NCBI RefSeq assembly: GCF_022662175.1
Contig: NZ_JAKMCR010000001.1
Coordinates: forward strand, 1,302,001 to 1,366,000
Direction of reading: 5' to 3'
Length of the DNA: 64,000 bases
Source: Aestuariivivens marinum
GTDB lineage: Bacteria; Bacteroidota; Bacteroidia; Flavobacteriales; Flavobacteriaceae
The notes under the pieces were generated by a model, which saw only the letters and a program-made list of their open reading frames with translations, made no database searches and had not been told where the DNA came from. Positions within the stretch are counted from its first letter, which is position 1, and each line of letters opens with the position of its first letter. The translations under genes and the position numbers were made by a program. Positions 17,529 through 27,185 of this stretch are shown here, in pieces.

Positions 17529-19763
17529 ATGAAGTATCTTAAATTTTTCCTAATCTTTTCACTTTTCTTAACTACCATTTTATCGGCGCAAAATAAAACG
17601 ATTGCTCTTGAAGAGATTTGGAATGGAACATTTAGAACAGAAAGCATGGATGTATTGCATTCTATGAAGAATGGCCAACAATATTCGGTGCTTAATTTTA
17701 ATAGAGCGACACGAAGCACTTCAGTTGATATTTACGATTATAAAACCTTAAGCAAGGTAAAAACACTTATTAGTTCGAGTGATATTGACGAAATGCAGTA
17801 TTTTACTGATTATACTTTTAGTGATGATGAGTCTAAGGTATTACTGGCTACAAATGAAGAAGCCATTTATAGGTGGTCAACACTAGGTAATTATTTCGTT
17901 TATAACATATCAGAGGGATCTGTAATTGCAATTTCCGAAGAAAAAATACAGGAACCCACATTTTCACCCGATGGCAACAAAGTGGCTTATGGATATAACA
18001 ACAATTTGTATATAAAGGATTTGAATTCGCATGAGACCATTCAAATCACCTTTGACGGTAAAAAGAACGAAATCATAAATGGAATTACCGATTGGGTTTA
18101 TGAAGAAGAATTTGCTTTTGTTCGTGCGTTTGAGTGGAATACAGGTAGTAATAAGATTGCCTTTATTAGGTTTGATGAAACCAATGTGCCTGAGTTTTCT
18201 ATGGATGTTTATGGTACTGGCCTGTATCAAACGCAACAGGTGTTTAAATACCCTAAAGCAGGTGAGGCTAATTCTATAGTTTCGCTTCATATTTATGATA
18301 TTGACAATAAAACCAAAGAAGAGGTGAATGTGGATAAGCATTATAATGATTTTTATATCCCAAGAATTAAATGGACCAATCATCCAAATATTTTAAGTGC
18401 ACAATATATGAACCGACACCAAAATGTATTGGATTTATGGTTTATTGATGCTAAAAAAAATACAACCAAATTGGTGCTTACTGAAACCGACAAGGCTTAT
18501 GTAGACATAACCGATAACCTAACCTTTTTAAAGGATAATAGCTTTATTTGGACCAGTGAAAAGGATGGTTACAATCATATTTATCATTACGATAATAATG
18601 GTAAACTTATCAATCAGGTTACTAAGGGGAAATGGGAAGTTACCGATTATTATGGTTACGATGAATCTACCAATACCATTTTTTATCAATCGGTTGAAAA
18701 TGGTTCTTTCAATAGAGATGTATACTCTGTTAAATTAAACGGACGCGATAAAAAACGATTGACCAAAAGTGAAGGCACCAACAGTGCATCTTTTAGTGCA
18801 GACTACTCTTATTTCATCAATACCTTTTCAAGTGCTACCACACCGCCAGAATATACCCTTAACAGTGCGGCATCTGGTAACTTAATTAAGAGTATTGTTG
18901 ATAACGATATCTTGTCGCTAAACCTATCCAATTATAAAACATCCAAAAAGGAATTTAGTACCATACATGTTAATGGTAATGACCTAAACATGTGGATGAT
19001 TAAACCAGTAGATTTTGATGAAAACAAGCAGTATCCACTGTTAATGTATCAGTATTCAGGTCCTGGATCACAGGAAGTGGCAAATCAATGGAATAATGCA
19101 AACGATTACTGGTATCAACATCTAGCACAGGAAGGATATATTATAGCCTGTGTAGATGGACGTGGAACAGGGTTTAAGGGAGCGGCTTTTAAGAAAATGA
19201 CTCAAAATGAATTAGGTAAATATGAAGTAGAAGACCAAATAGCTGCTGCAAAACAGTTAGGCGAATTGCCGTATGTGGACGCTAGTAGGATTGGTATTTG
19301 GGGCTGGAGTTATGGTGGGTTTATGAGTAGTAATTGTTTGTTTAAAGGTAGTGATGTGTTTAAAATGGCCATTGCTGTGGCACCTGTTACCAGTTGGCGC
19401 TTTTATGATTCCATCTATACCGAACGGTATATGACTACCCCTCAGGAAAATCCTAGTGGTTACGACGATAATTCTCCTTTAAGCCATGTAAATAAATTAA
19501 AAGGCGATTTTTTGTTGGTTCATGGGTCGGCAGACGATAATGTACATCTGCAGAACACCATGCGTTTGGCAGAAGCCTTAATACAAGCCGATAAACCTTT
19601 TGATTGGGCGGTATACCCAGACGATAATCATGGTATTTATGGAGGGAATACTAGATTGCATTTATATAAAAAAATGACCCATTTTATCCATGAAAAGTTA
19701 GGGGATAAAAGGGAGCAACAGAAAGAAGAAAAGGAAAAAAAGAAACTCGAGTTAAAGGGATAA
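17529..19763 (+). CDS. S9 family peptidase, dipeptidyl-peptidase IV type
   Basis: 744 residues from the ATG at 17529, chosen because MKYLKFFLIFSLFLTTILSAQ is a clean signal peptide; an upstream TTG would add 20 residues before it. An N-terminal eight-bladed propeller (DPPIV_N; LYIKDLNSHETIQIT is one blade) includes the Glu-Glu pair of WVYEEEFA that binds the substrate amino terminus. The C-terminal hydrolase carries Ser in GWSYGGFMSS, Asp in HGSADDNVH and His in DDNHGIYGG. It would release dipeptides in the periplasm, which suits the two peptide transporters encoded next to it. Confidence 0.94.
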   Translation: MKYLKFFLIFSLFLTTILSAQNKTIALEEIWNGTFRTESMDVLHSMKNGQQYSVLNFNRATRSTSVDIYDYKTLSKVKTLISSSDIDEMQYFTDYTFSDDESKVLLATNEEAIYRWSTLGNYFVYNISEGSVIAISEEKIQEPTFSPDGNKVAYGYNNNLYIKDLNSHETIQITFDGKKNEIINGITDWVYEEEFAFVRAFEWNTGSNKIAFIRFDETNVPEFSMDVYGTGLYQTQQVFKYPKAGEANSIVSLHIYDIDNKTKEEVNVDKHYNDFYIPRIKWTNHPNILSAQYMNRHQNVLDLWFIDAKKNTTKLVLTETDKAYVDITDNLTFLKDNSFIWTSEKDGYNHIYHYDNNGKLINQVTKGKWEVTDYYGYDESTNTIFYQSVENGSFNRDVYSVKLNGRDKKRLTKSEGTNSASFSADYSYFINTFSSATTPPEYTLNSAASGNLIKSIVDNDILSLNLSNYKTSKKEFSTIHVNGNDLNMWMIKPVDFDENKQYPLLMYQYSGPGSQEVANQWNNANDYWYQHLAQEGYIIACVDGRGTGFKGAAFKKMTQNELGKYEVEDQIAAAKQLGELPYVDASRIGIWGWSYGGFMSSNCLFKGSDVFKMAIAVAPVTSWRFYDSIYTERYMTTPQENPSGYDDNSPLSHVNKLKGDFLLVHGSADDNVHLQNTMRLAEALIQADKPFDWAVYPDDNHGIYGGNTRLHLYKKMTHFIHEKLGDKREQQKEEKEKKKLELKG

Positions 19764-19787
19764 CTAAACTACTAATTATAGGAATTT

Positions 19788-21377
19788 ATGGCAGATTCAG
19801 CTACAATTAATCAAAAGACCTTATTGGGACACCCAGTTGGGTTGTATATTTTATTTTTAACAGAAATGTGGGAGCGTTTTTCTTTTTATGGGATGAAAGC
19901 GCTTTTAATTTTTTATTTGGTGAAGTATCACTTGTTTTCAGATGATGCTGGTAATTTGTTAGTAGGGAGTTATGCTGCATTAGTGTATGCAATTCCAGTT
20001 GTAGGGGGGTATCTTGCTGATAGGTATTTAGGGTTTAGAAAGGCAGTTACATTTGGAGGTATTTTGCTTGTTCTTGGCCATATGGGAATGGCTTATGAAG
20101 GTAATGAAGCCACACAAATGGCCAATGGTGTTATTGAAAGAGATGATGCTGCGTTACAAGTGTTTTATTTTTCGTTATCTCTAATAATAATGGGTGTTGG
20201 ATTTTTAAAGGCCAATATTTCATCTATAGTAGGAGAGCTTTATAAAAAAGGGGATAAACGAAGAGATTCAGGGTTTACAATTTTTTACATGGGAATAAAC
20301 TTAGGTTCTGCCTTAGCAACAATTATTTGTAGTTGGCTTGGGGAAACTTACGGTTGGAGTTATGGATTTGGTGCCGCAGGATTTGGAATGCTTCTTGGTT
20401 TAGTGACATTTGTTTATGGAAAGAAATATTTTTATGGAAAAGCTGAACCTAAAGATATAGGGTTGTTACAAAAAAAATCCTTTTTAGGACTTAGTAACGA
20501 AATTACTATATATGTGCTAGCTGTTATAGGAACTGTTGTAGTTTGGCAAATGGTTCAAAGTCATAGTGTAGTAGAAATTTTATTAATGCTGGCTGGTGCA
20601 GCTTCTTTAATTTACATAGTTTGGTATGCTTTTTCAAAAGCGACTAAAAAAGAAAGGGACAGGTTGTTCGCTCTAACTATTTTGATTTTATTTTCTGTTA
20701 TTTTTTGGGCGTTGTTTGAACAGGCCTATACGTCTTTAAACTTATTTGCAGATCGAGCTTTAGATAGAGAGTCTAGCTTATTCGGAGAGATAGCTGCAGG
20801 AGCTTTTTTAAGTCTTAATGCGATATTTATAATCCTTTTGGCTCCAGTTTTTGCTTGGTTATGGATTAAACTTGATAAAAGAAACATGAATCCTAACGCA
20901 GCGATTAAGTTTTCAATAGGGATATTATTGGTTGGATTAGGTTTTGGAGCTTTGGTTTTAGGAGGGGAGGTCTCAGGTGCAGGAAAGGTTGCAATGATAT
21001 GGCTTGTGTTGGCTTATTTTTTACATACATGTGGGGAGCTTTGTTTATCACCAGTAGGCTTATCTTATGTTACAAAGTTGTCACCAGGTAAAATTGTTGG
21101 ATTTATGATGGGTGTGTGGTTTTTGGCCACAGCAGGTTCCGAATATATTGCGTCATTATTGGCAAACCTTGCAAGCATAGATACATCTGGAGGTCAAGCT
21201 ACAGATTTAGCTGTTGCAAAAGCTAGCTATTTAGATTTATTTGAAACACTATTTTACACTGGACTTATTTTTGGAATTATATTGTTGATATTGTCTCCAT
21301 TCGTGAAAAGAATGATGCATGGAATCGATTCTGAAAATATTGATGAAGATGAGATTTTAATAGAAGAAAAACATTAA
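19788..21377 (+). CDS. POT/PTR family peptide:proton symporter
   Basis: 529 residues, about 14 hydrophobic helices. The N-terminal LTEMWERFSFYGMKALL carries the ExxERFxYYG proton-coupling motif of POT transporters, and the second family signature is in FTIFYMGINLGSALA. It imports di- and tripeptides. It lies 24 bases after the peptidase gene, so release and uptake of peptides are probably co-expressed. It is the first of an array of POT genes, followed by a broken copy and a second intact one. Confidence 0.94.
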   Translation: MADSATINQKTLLGHPVGLYILFLTEMWERFSFYGMKALLIFYLVKYHLFSDDAGNLLVGSYAALVYAIPVVGGYLADRYLGFRKAVTFGGILLVLGHMGMAYEGNEATQMANGVIERDDAALQVFYFSLSLIIMGVGFLKANISSIVGELYKKGDKRRDSGFTIFYMGINLGSALATIICSWLGETYGWSYGFGAAGFGMLLGLVTFVYGKKYFYGKAEPKDIGLLQKKSFLGLSNEITIYVLAVIGTVVVWQMVQSHSVVEILLMLAGAASLIYIVWYAFSKATKKERDRLFALTILILFSVIFWALFEQAYTSLNLFADRALDRESSLFGEIAAGAFLSLNAIFIILLAPVFAWLWIKLDKRNMNPNAAIKFSIGILLVGLGFGALVLGGEVSGAGKVAMIWLVLAYFLHTCGELCLSPVGLSYVTKLSPGKIVGFMMGVWFLATAGSEYIASLLANLASIDTSGGQATDLAVAKASYLDLFETLFYTGLIFGIILLILSPFVKRMMHGIDSENIDEDEILIEEKH

Positions 21378-21388
21378 TATTAATAGAT

Positions 21389-21600
21389 ATGACTACCGAT
21401 TCACAAAATTTTTTTGATACCAAGGTAATGGGCCATCCTGCCGGATTGTTCGTTTTGTTTTTCACCGAGATGGGGGAACGCTTTTCCTATTATAGGGGCC
21501 CTATTTATTTTTATTATTAAAACCTTTAAAACGATTAACTTATGGAGCCGAAGATAATGAACGTGTTATGTATTATGATGAAACAGAAGGCTTTAATTAG
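21389..21600 (+). pseudogene. Collapsed POT transporter remnant (large internal deletion)
   Basis: An ATG at 21389 begins 35 codons that match a POT N-terminus (VMGHPAGLFVLFFTEM then GERFSYY), with the conserved Trp before ERF changed to Gly. From about 21494 to 21503 the similarity stops, and the frame runs to TAA at 21518. In another frame, LLLKPLKRLTYGAEDNERV... to TAG at 21598 reads like a POT C-terminal tail. So roughly 450 to 500 codons are missing between the two ends, with a frame change at the junction. It shares a 19-base identical stretch with the next POT gene. An assembly collapse of near-identical tandem genes is the alternative. Confidence 0.8.
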
Positions 21601-21624
21601 CAGATACTAACTAAACTATATATT

Positions 21625-23388
21625 ATGAATAACAATTCAACAGACCATTTTTTTAAGGACAAAGTATTAGGACACCCTTCTGGGCTATTTGTGCTATTTT
21701 TTACTGAGATGTGGGAACGCTTTTCCTATTACGGAATGCGAGCCATTTTGGTTATATTTTTAACAGGAGCCATTTTAGGCGATAATCCAGGATGGGGTTG
21801 GAGTACATCGGCAGCATTATCGCTTTTGGGTACTTATGCTATGCTGGTGTATCTTACGCCTTTAATGGGGGGCTGGCTGGCCGATAACAAGATAGGATAC
21901 AGAAGAGCTGTGGTGATAGGGGCATTGCTAATGACTTTAGGACATGCTTCTATGGCTGTAGAAACACCTTTATTCCTCTATATTGGTATTGGATTACTTA
22001 TTTTTGGAAATGGGTTTTTTAAGCCTAATATGACCTCTATTATTTCAAGAATGTATGAAGGACATGATGAGAAAAAGGATGGTGCATACAACATCTTTTA
22101 TATGGGTGTGAATGCAGGGTCTTTCTTAGGAATCATGCTTTGTGGCTGGGTAGGTGAGAAAATTGGCTGGAGTTATGGCTTTGGTTTGGCTGGAGTTTTC
22201 ATGTTGTTAGGCATGCTTCAGTTTTATTATGCCCAAAGTATTTTTGGAAATATAGGTGATAAGCCGTTAAAAGTTAAAGATAATAACAATAAAAGCAACA
22301 CTAACTCAATTAAAGCGACCGTAAAACTTAATCGCTTTTTAACGATTGATTATATTTTAATTGTGGTTTTTACAATTTCTGCTCTTATTTTCATAATTAA
22401 CGACCCACTAAGTAAAATAGGAGATATACAAACCCTTAATTTTTCAATAGCAGGAATGACTGATTCACTGTTTTTTGCTTTGTTGGCTGCAATTACATTT
22501 ATACTGTTATTAATTATAAGAATTCCAAGATATATAGTTGTAGAGCGTGACAGAATGATTGCTTTTGCTATATTTTGTGTTTTTACTATATTCTTCTGGG
22601 CCGCTTTCGAGCAAGCTGCTGGGTCTTTGCCAGTTTATACAAGAGATTTTACCAACCGTTTATTAGAAGGCGGAGCAGCAACAACTTTTAAAATTGTAGA
22701 TTTAATTGTTACTGTGGTCCCATTGGCTATTATTACATATGTGTTATGGAGTTTGTTTAGAAAAACATTCAATAGAATAGGACTTTCTAATGCTATACTT
22801 GGGACTAGTTTTGTTATAGTTTGGGGTATTGTTTTGTACAAACTTTATATTGAATTTCAAGCCACAGAAACAGAGGTACCTGTTACTTGGTTTGCTATAT
22901 TAAACCCATTGTTTATTATCATGTTTGCCCCGTTATTCACAAAATGGTGGGATAGTAGGTTCAATCCACAGGCTTCGGTTAAATATTTCTTGGGTTTAGC
23001 ACTTTTAGGTGTCGGATTTGGATTTTTGGCTTTTGGTGCTATGAGTGTTCCTGCTGGAGCAAAAACTGCTAGTTTAAGTATGGCTTGGTTAGTTTTAGCT
23101 TATTTATTCCATACCTTAGGGGAGCTGTGCTTGTCACCTATGGGGCTGTCTTATTTGAGTAAATTGATTCCAGCCAGAATGGTGGCTTTTATGTTTGGTG
23201 TTTACTATTTGGCTATAGCTATTGGTAATAAATTAGCCCATTATGTGGGAGGGGATATTGAAAAAATAACCAATGAGCATGGATTATCAACTTTCTTCTT
23301 AATATTTACCATTATCCCTATTGCATTAGGTTTGATCTCATTGATGTTAAATCCATTATTGAAAAAACTCATGCACGGGGTGCGTTAA
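21625..23388 (+). CDS. POT/PTR family peptide:proton symporter (second intact copy)
   Basis: 587 residues. It has the same TEMWERFSYYGMRAIL proton-coupling motif and NIFYMGVNAGSFLG signature as the gene upstream, but with longer loops, especially around residues 210-240 (DNNNKSNTNS linker). It begins 25 bases after the remnant. The paralogues differ enough to expect different peptide preferences, which cannot be predicted from sequence. Confidence 0.94.
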   Translation: MNNNSTDHFFKDKVLGHPSGLFVLFFTEMWERFSYYGMRAILVIFLTGAILGDNPGWGWSTSAALSLLGTYAMLVYLTPLMGGWLADNKIGYRRAVVIGALLMTLGHASMAVETPLFLYIGIGLLIFGNGFFKPNMTSIISRMYEGHDEKKDGAYNIFYMGVNAGSFLGIMLCGWVGEKIGWSYGFGLAGVFMLLGMLQFYYAQSIFGNIGDKPLKVKDNNNKSNTNSIKATVKLNRFLTIDYILIVVFTISALIFIINDPLSKIGDIQTLNFSIAGMTDSLFFALLAAITFILLLIIRIPRYIVVERDRMIAFAIFCVFTIFFWAAFEQAAGSLPVYTRDFTNRLLEGGAATTFKIVDLIVTVVPLAIITYVLWSLFRKTFNRIGLSNAILGTSFVIVWGIVLYKLYIEFQATETEVPVTWFAILNPLFIIMFAPLFTKWWDSRFNPQASVKYFLGLALLGVGFGFLAFGAMSVPAGAKTASLSMAWLVLAYLFHTLGELCLSPMGLSYLSKLIPARMVAFMFGVYYLAIAIGNKLAHYVGGDIEKITNEHGLSTFFLIFTIIPIALGLISLMLNPLLKKLMHGVR

Positions 23389-23413
23389 TCGAATAAAACG
23401 TTAAAATAAACTC

Positions 23414-23441
23414 AAAAAGCACCTTAACAGGTGCTTTTTTT
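23414..23441 (+). terminator. Terminator after the POT array
   Basis: Perfect 10-bp stem AAAAAGCACC / GGTGCTTTTT, loop TTAACA, then further T residues, 25 bases after the transporter stop. Confidence 0.9.
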
Positions 23442-23499
23442 GTAAGTTAGGAATGGATTTTGAAACTAAGTTCTAAATCTGAATATAAAATTGTGATCC

Positions 23500-23964
23500 A
23501 TGAAGAGAATGATACCCATCATCGTGTTATCCATTTTTGTGAGTACTCTAGTAGTAGCTCAAGAATTAACATGGCATACCAATATGACCAAGGCCTCTGA
23601 AATTGCCATAAAGGAAAATAAACCTGTGATGATGTTTTTTACGGGCTCCGATTGGTGCGGATGGTGCAAACGACTTCAAAAAGAAGTGTTTGAGACCTCT
23701 GATTTTCAAACTTGGGCTAAGGATAATGTGGTTTTAATGGAATTGGATTTTCCAAGACGAACGGCTTTAGATCAAGCGACTAAAGTTCAAAATTATCAAT
23801 TGCAACAAATTTTTAAGGTAAGCGGTTACCCAACGGTGTTTTTTGTAAACCCGGAAAGGAAACCTGATGGGAAAATGAATTTAAATAGTTTGGGGAGAAC
23901 GGGCTATGTTAGGGGTGGTGCCCAAGAGTGGTTGGCCGTTGCCAATAATTTTATAAATAAATAA
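23500..23964 (+). CDS. Periplasmic thioredoxin-like protein, CGWC active site
   Basis: 154 residues with a signal peptide (MKRMIPIIVLSIFVSTLVVAQ). The redox motif WCGWCKRL is near residue 52 and the cis-proline loop is VSGYPTVFF. The first part resembles thioredoxin_7/DsbD-gamma-like proteins. A role in periplasmic disulfide reduction or protein quality control is likely. It lies four bases before another thioredoxin-fold gene; the pair probably acts together. Confidence 0.85.
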   Translation: MKRMIPIIVLSIFVSTLVVAQELTWHTNMTKASEIAIKENKPVMMFFTGSDWCGWCKRLQKEVFETSDFQTWAKDNVVLMELDFPRRTALDQATKVQNYQLQQIFKVSGYPTVFFVNPERKPDGKMNLNSLGRTGYVRGGAQEWLAVANNFINK

Positions 23965-23968
23965 AAGA

Positions 23969-24514
23969 ATGATTAAAACCATATTGTTTTCTATTCTTCC
24001 TTTAGTGTCATTTAATTTGGTAGCACAAGAAATCAATTGGGTAACATTGGATGAAGCTTTGGCACTTCAAAAGAAAACACCTAAAAAAATAATGATGGAT
24101 GTCTATACTAATTGGTGTGGTCCATGTAAAATGTTGGATAAAAATACCTTTCAAAATAAAGATGTGGCAGACTATGTAAATAAGCATTATTATGCGGTTA
24201 AATTTAATGGAGAAGGAAATGAAGTTGTGACCTTCGATAATAAGACTTTTGAAAATCCAAATTATAATGCTGCGAATGCTAATAGACGTAATGCCGCACA
24301 TCAATTAACAAGTTACTTGCAAGTTAGTGCCTACCCTACAATTGTTTTTATAGATGAAGCCGGTAAAGTGATAGCACCAATAAGAGGATACAAAGTGCCA
24401 ACTGAATTAGAGTTATATTTAAAAATGTTTAAGCAAGACGATCATAAGACCATTGATACTCAAGAAAAGTTTAATGATTACTATAGAGCTTTTAAGCCTG
24501 AGTTTGAAGGTTAA
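23969..24514 (+). CDS. Periplasmic thioredoxin-like protein, CGPC active site
   Basis: 181 residues with a signal peptide ending near LVAQ. The motif is NWCGPCKML with cis-proline in VSAYPTIVFID; a longer insert around residues 75-100 (FNGEGNEVVTFDN...) and a C-terminal helix distinguish it from the gene before it. It ends five bases before the convergent comEC stop, with no terminator visible between them. Confidence 0.85.
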   Translation: MIKTILFSILPLVSFNLVAQEINWVTLDEALALQKKTPKKIMMDVYTNWCGPCKMLDKNTFQNKDVADYVNKHYYAVKFNGEGNEVVTFDNKTFENPNYNAANANRRNAAHQLTSYLQVSAYPTIVFIDEAGKVIAPIRGYKVPTELELYLKMFKQDDHKTIDTQEKFNDYYRAFKPEFEG

Positions 24515-24519
24515 ATTGT

Positions 24520-26559
24520 TTAGTAATCTATAATGTAAGCTCCCATCTCGTTGGTGTTATGAAATGGGAGTTTTCTTTTATTACAAATTACTTTCCATTG
24601 TTCAATATATGATTTGTAATTGCTTCCATCTGCAATAATTTGTTTGGGTCTTATGGAATCGATTACTCGATTAAGATTCACTTTTGGAGATTGACGTAGA
24701 AGAATATAATCAGGTTTAAAAGATTTTACTTTATATGCACCTATGCTGTCAATAACCAACAACGTTTTTTTGTTTAAAAGGTAGACTGGTTGAAAAGAAT
24801 CTAACTCAACACTATTAATATGATTTCCTACCACATAATTTTTAATACTATTTTCAAGGATTGGTTCTTCGATATTTAAGTCGTACGCTATTTTTATATG
24901 GTTGTGTGTAACATTTCCAATAATGGTATGTTTGTTCTTTTGAAATACGATAAACAGGTTATTGGGTTTATTGTAAGATGTAGCTATTACAGATAATTGC
25001 ATAAAAAGCACACCAATTAATACAAACCTTAGGGTATAGTAACTGGGCTTAATTAAATAACGAACAATTGTTATAATAAGGACATAACTTGCAAAGACAT
25101 ACAGTTCGTTAAAAGGTATGTTGGTAATTAAAAATTCCTTTTTTTCTGAGATCCATTCAACAAAATGATTCATTGATCGAATAATATTAACATAAAAATT
25201 AATGATGGGAACAGGTAATATATTTGCAACAGCAAGACCAATAACAAGTATGCCCATGGCAAGAATCAATCCCAGTACGGGTATGATTATTAAATTAGAT
25301 ATAAAAAATAAACTAGGAAATTGATGAAAGTAAAACAGGCTAATAGGTATAATACCTAACTGAGCAGAAATGGTAACAGTTAGGGTATGCCAAAGTTTAT
25401 CAACTAGCCAATATTTAGATTGGTGAAGTTTGTATAATATAGGGTCAATTGTTACGATGCCAAAAACAGCCAGATAACTTAACTGAAACCCTACATCAAA
25501 TAAAAATAAAGGTTTAAAAAGTAATATAATAAACATGCTTATGGCCAGTGTGTTATAAATGTTTGTTGGTCGTTTTAAGTTTGCAGCAATGGCAACAACA
25601 CTAAACATGGTAACTGCACGTGTTACAGAGGCAGAAAGTCCGGCGATAATGGCAAAACCCCATAACAAACTAATAAGTAGTACCATTTTAATCAACTTAC
25701 CATGTTTAAATTGCTCTAAGGGTTGTAATAAAAAGCTTAAAATTAATAATATAATACCCACATGTAATCCCGAAACAGCCAAAATATGTATAGCTCCAGC
25801 ATTAGTGTAATTGGTATAAATGGTTTCACTTATATCTTGGCGTTGACCCAATAACAGTGCATTGATGATAGCTAGCTCATTAGAAGGTAAATTGTAATTT
25901 TTAAGTTTGGAATTAATGTGACTTCTAATGCTGTCAGCTAAACCAAAAATTGTATGGTGTTTATTGCGAGTGTTAAAAAGCCACTCATTATCAATTTGGA
26001 TTTGATGATATATGTATTGTTTTTCTAGATAGCTTTTATAGTTAAATTGATAGGGGTTAAGTGGAGAATTGATTTCTTTTAACTGTGTATGGCTTTTATA
26101 TACTTGATCTACTTTTATGTAAGGGTTTAGTGAATCTTTTTTAAGATTTAAAAGGACTTTACCTACAGCATCTTTACCATTTACATCCAATATATTAACT
26201 ACATATTTATCATAATAATTAGTAGGTTTTAAAACTTCACGAACACTGAATGTAATTCTTGTAAGCGAATCATTAGATTTGTTTAAGTAATGGGAATAAT
26301 GGGAATAAAATTGTTTTTGATTATGACTATGAACCGTAAAAACACCTAATGTTATTAGTGTTAAATAACTAAAAGCTCCAAACCAAATACTTCTCTTAAA
26401 TGTTTTATTGTTTTTTAATAAAAGAAAAAATAGAACAAGTAATAGAAAAAAAATACTGTAAATTAGGATTTTATGGCCGATAGTAAAGTAATAGCCAATT
26501 ATGATACCTATGATTAAGCAAAACGTTAATTTTATTATAGTAAAATTTAGTAGGCGCAT
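24520..26559 (-). CDS. comEC: ComEC/Rec2 family DNA-uptake channel protein
   Basis: 679 residues. A hydrophobic N-terminus (ComEC DUF4131-like region) leads into the competence domain with the hallmark GAIHILAVSGLHVGI and about ten transmembrane helices. ComEC moves single-stranded DNA across the inner membrane. The roughly 160-residue C-terminus (after YNKPNNLFIVFQKN) has the position of the metallo-beta-lactamase-like domain, but the HxHxDH metal motif is absent, so it is probably a degenerate form. No other competence gene adjoins it. Confidence 0.9.
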   Translation of the reverse strand: MRLLNFTIIKLTFCLIIGIIIGYYFTIGHKILIYSIFFLLLVLFFLLLKNNKTFKRSIWFGAFSYLTLITLGVFTVHSHNQKQFYSHYSHYLNKSNDSLTRITFSVREVLKPTNYYDKYVVNILDVNGKDAVGKVLLNLKKDSLNPYIKVDQVYKSHTQLKEINSPLNPYQFNYKSYLEKQYIYHQIQIDNEWLFNTRNKHHTIFGLADSIRSHINSKLKNYNLPSNELAIINALLLGQRQDISETIYTNYTNAGAIHILAVSGLHVGIILLILSFLLQPLEQFKHGKLIKMVLLISLLWGFAIIAGLSASVTRAVTMFSVVAIAANLKRPTNIYNTLAISMFIILLFKPLFLFDVGFQLSYLAVFGIVTIDPILYKLHQSKYWLVDKLWHTLTVTISAQLGIIPISLFYFHQFPSLFFISNLIIIPVLGLILAMGILVIGLAVANILPVPIINFYVNIIRSMNHFVEWISEKKEFLITNIPFNELYVFASYVLIITIVRYLIKPSYYTLRFVLIGVLFMQLSVIATSYNKPNNLFIVFQKNKHTIIGNVTHNHIKIAYDLNIEEPILENSIKNYVVGNHINSVELDSFQPVYLLNKKTLLVIDSIGAYKVKSFKPDYILLRQSPKVNLNRVIDSIRPKQIIADGSNYKSYIEQWKVICNKRKLPFHNTNEMGAYIIDY

Positions 26560-26634
26560 ACTGTATAAATATAAAGAAATATCCTAATTTTAAGCGTATT
26601 GCTTTCAAAAATGCAATCAATGTATTATCGGGAA

Positions 26635-27177
26635 TTAATCTATATAACGCCTTGCTTCAAAAAACGTATTGGCCCAATAGGTTTCAGAAAGAAATGAGGT
26701 GATAACACCTCTTTTGGTGGTTGAGTGTATAAAAGTAATATCCTTGTTTTTAACTTCAATTACCAGACCAACATGGTTAATGTTATGGCGTCTGCTTTTA
26801 CTAGTTTTAAAGAAAAGTAAATCACCTTTTTGAATATTCTTTAATGCTATTCTAAAACCTTTTTTTGCCATGTCCCTAGAAATTCTAGGTAAAAAAATGT
26901 GATGTGCCCTAAACGATTCAAACACCAAACCAGAACAATCCATGCCAGAGGTTGTTGTGCCACCCCATTTGTATCGAACACCTTCAAATTTTTTAGCATA
27001 GTTTGCAATACTGTCTTGTAAGCTAACTATTTTAAAAGTAGTAGATGTGTTGGTGTTTTCTTCCGAATTTTTTAGCGCTTCTGTGAAAGTTTTTGTTTTA
27101 AAAGCTTTAGCCCTTTTGGAAGATTTACAATTAATGAAACTTAAAATGATGAGAAGAAGCACTAAGGTTTTTCGCAT
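26635..27177 (-). CDS. NlpC/P60 cell-wall hydrolase, lipoprotein
   Basis: 180 residues. The lipoprotein signal ends in FINC (Cys17). The NlpC/P60 catalytic triad is visible: Cys81 in GMDCSGLV, His135 in NINHVGLV and His151 in FIHSTTKRG. Such enzymes cut peptide bonds in peptidoglycan stems, usually gamma-D-Glu-mDAP. Its stop is 75 bases from the comEC start, and it is 8 bases downstream of lpxB, so it is part of the lpxB transcript. Confidence 0.92.
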   Translation of the reverse strand: MRKTLVLLLIILSFINCKSSKRAKAFKTKTFTEALKNSEENTNTSTTFKIVSLQDSIANYAKKFEGVRYKWGGTTTSGMDCSGLVFESFRAHHIFLPRISRDMAKKGFRIALKNIQKGDLLFFKTSKSRRHNINHVGLVIEVKNKDITFIHSTTKRGVITSFLSETYWANTFFEARRYID

Positions 27178-27185
27178 ATCCTATC

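Noticed and set aside
17964-18383. 139-codon frame antisense to the DPP-IV-like gene
   Set aside because: Shadow of the propeller domain; no start context or homology recognised.
26598-26617. Small inverted repeat ATTGC...GCAAT after the NlpC/P60 gene
   Set aside because: Five base pairs only and no T-run following on the minus strand, so not a credible terminator.
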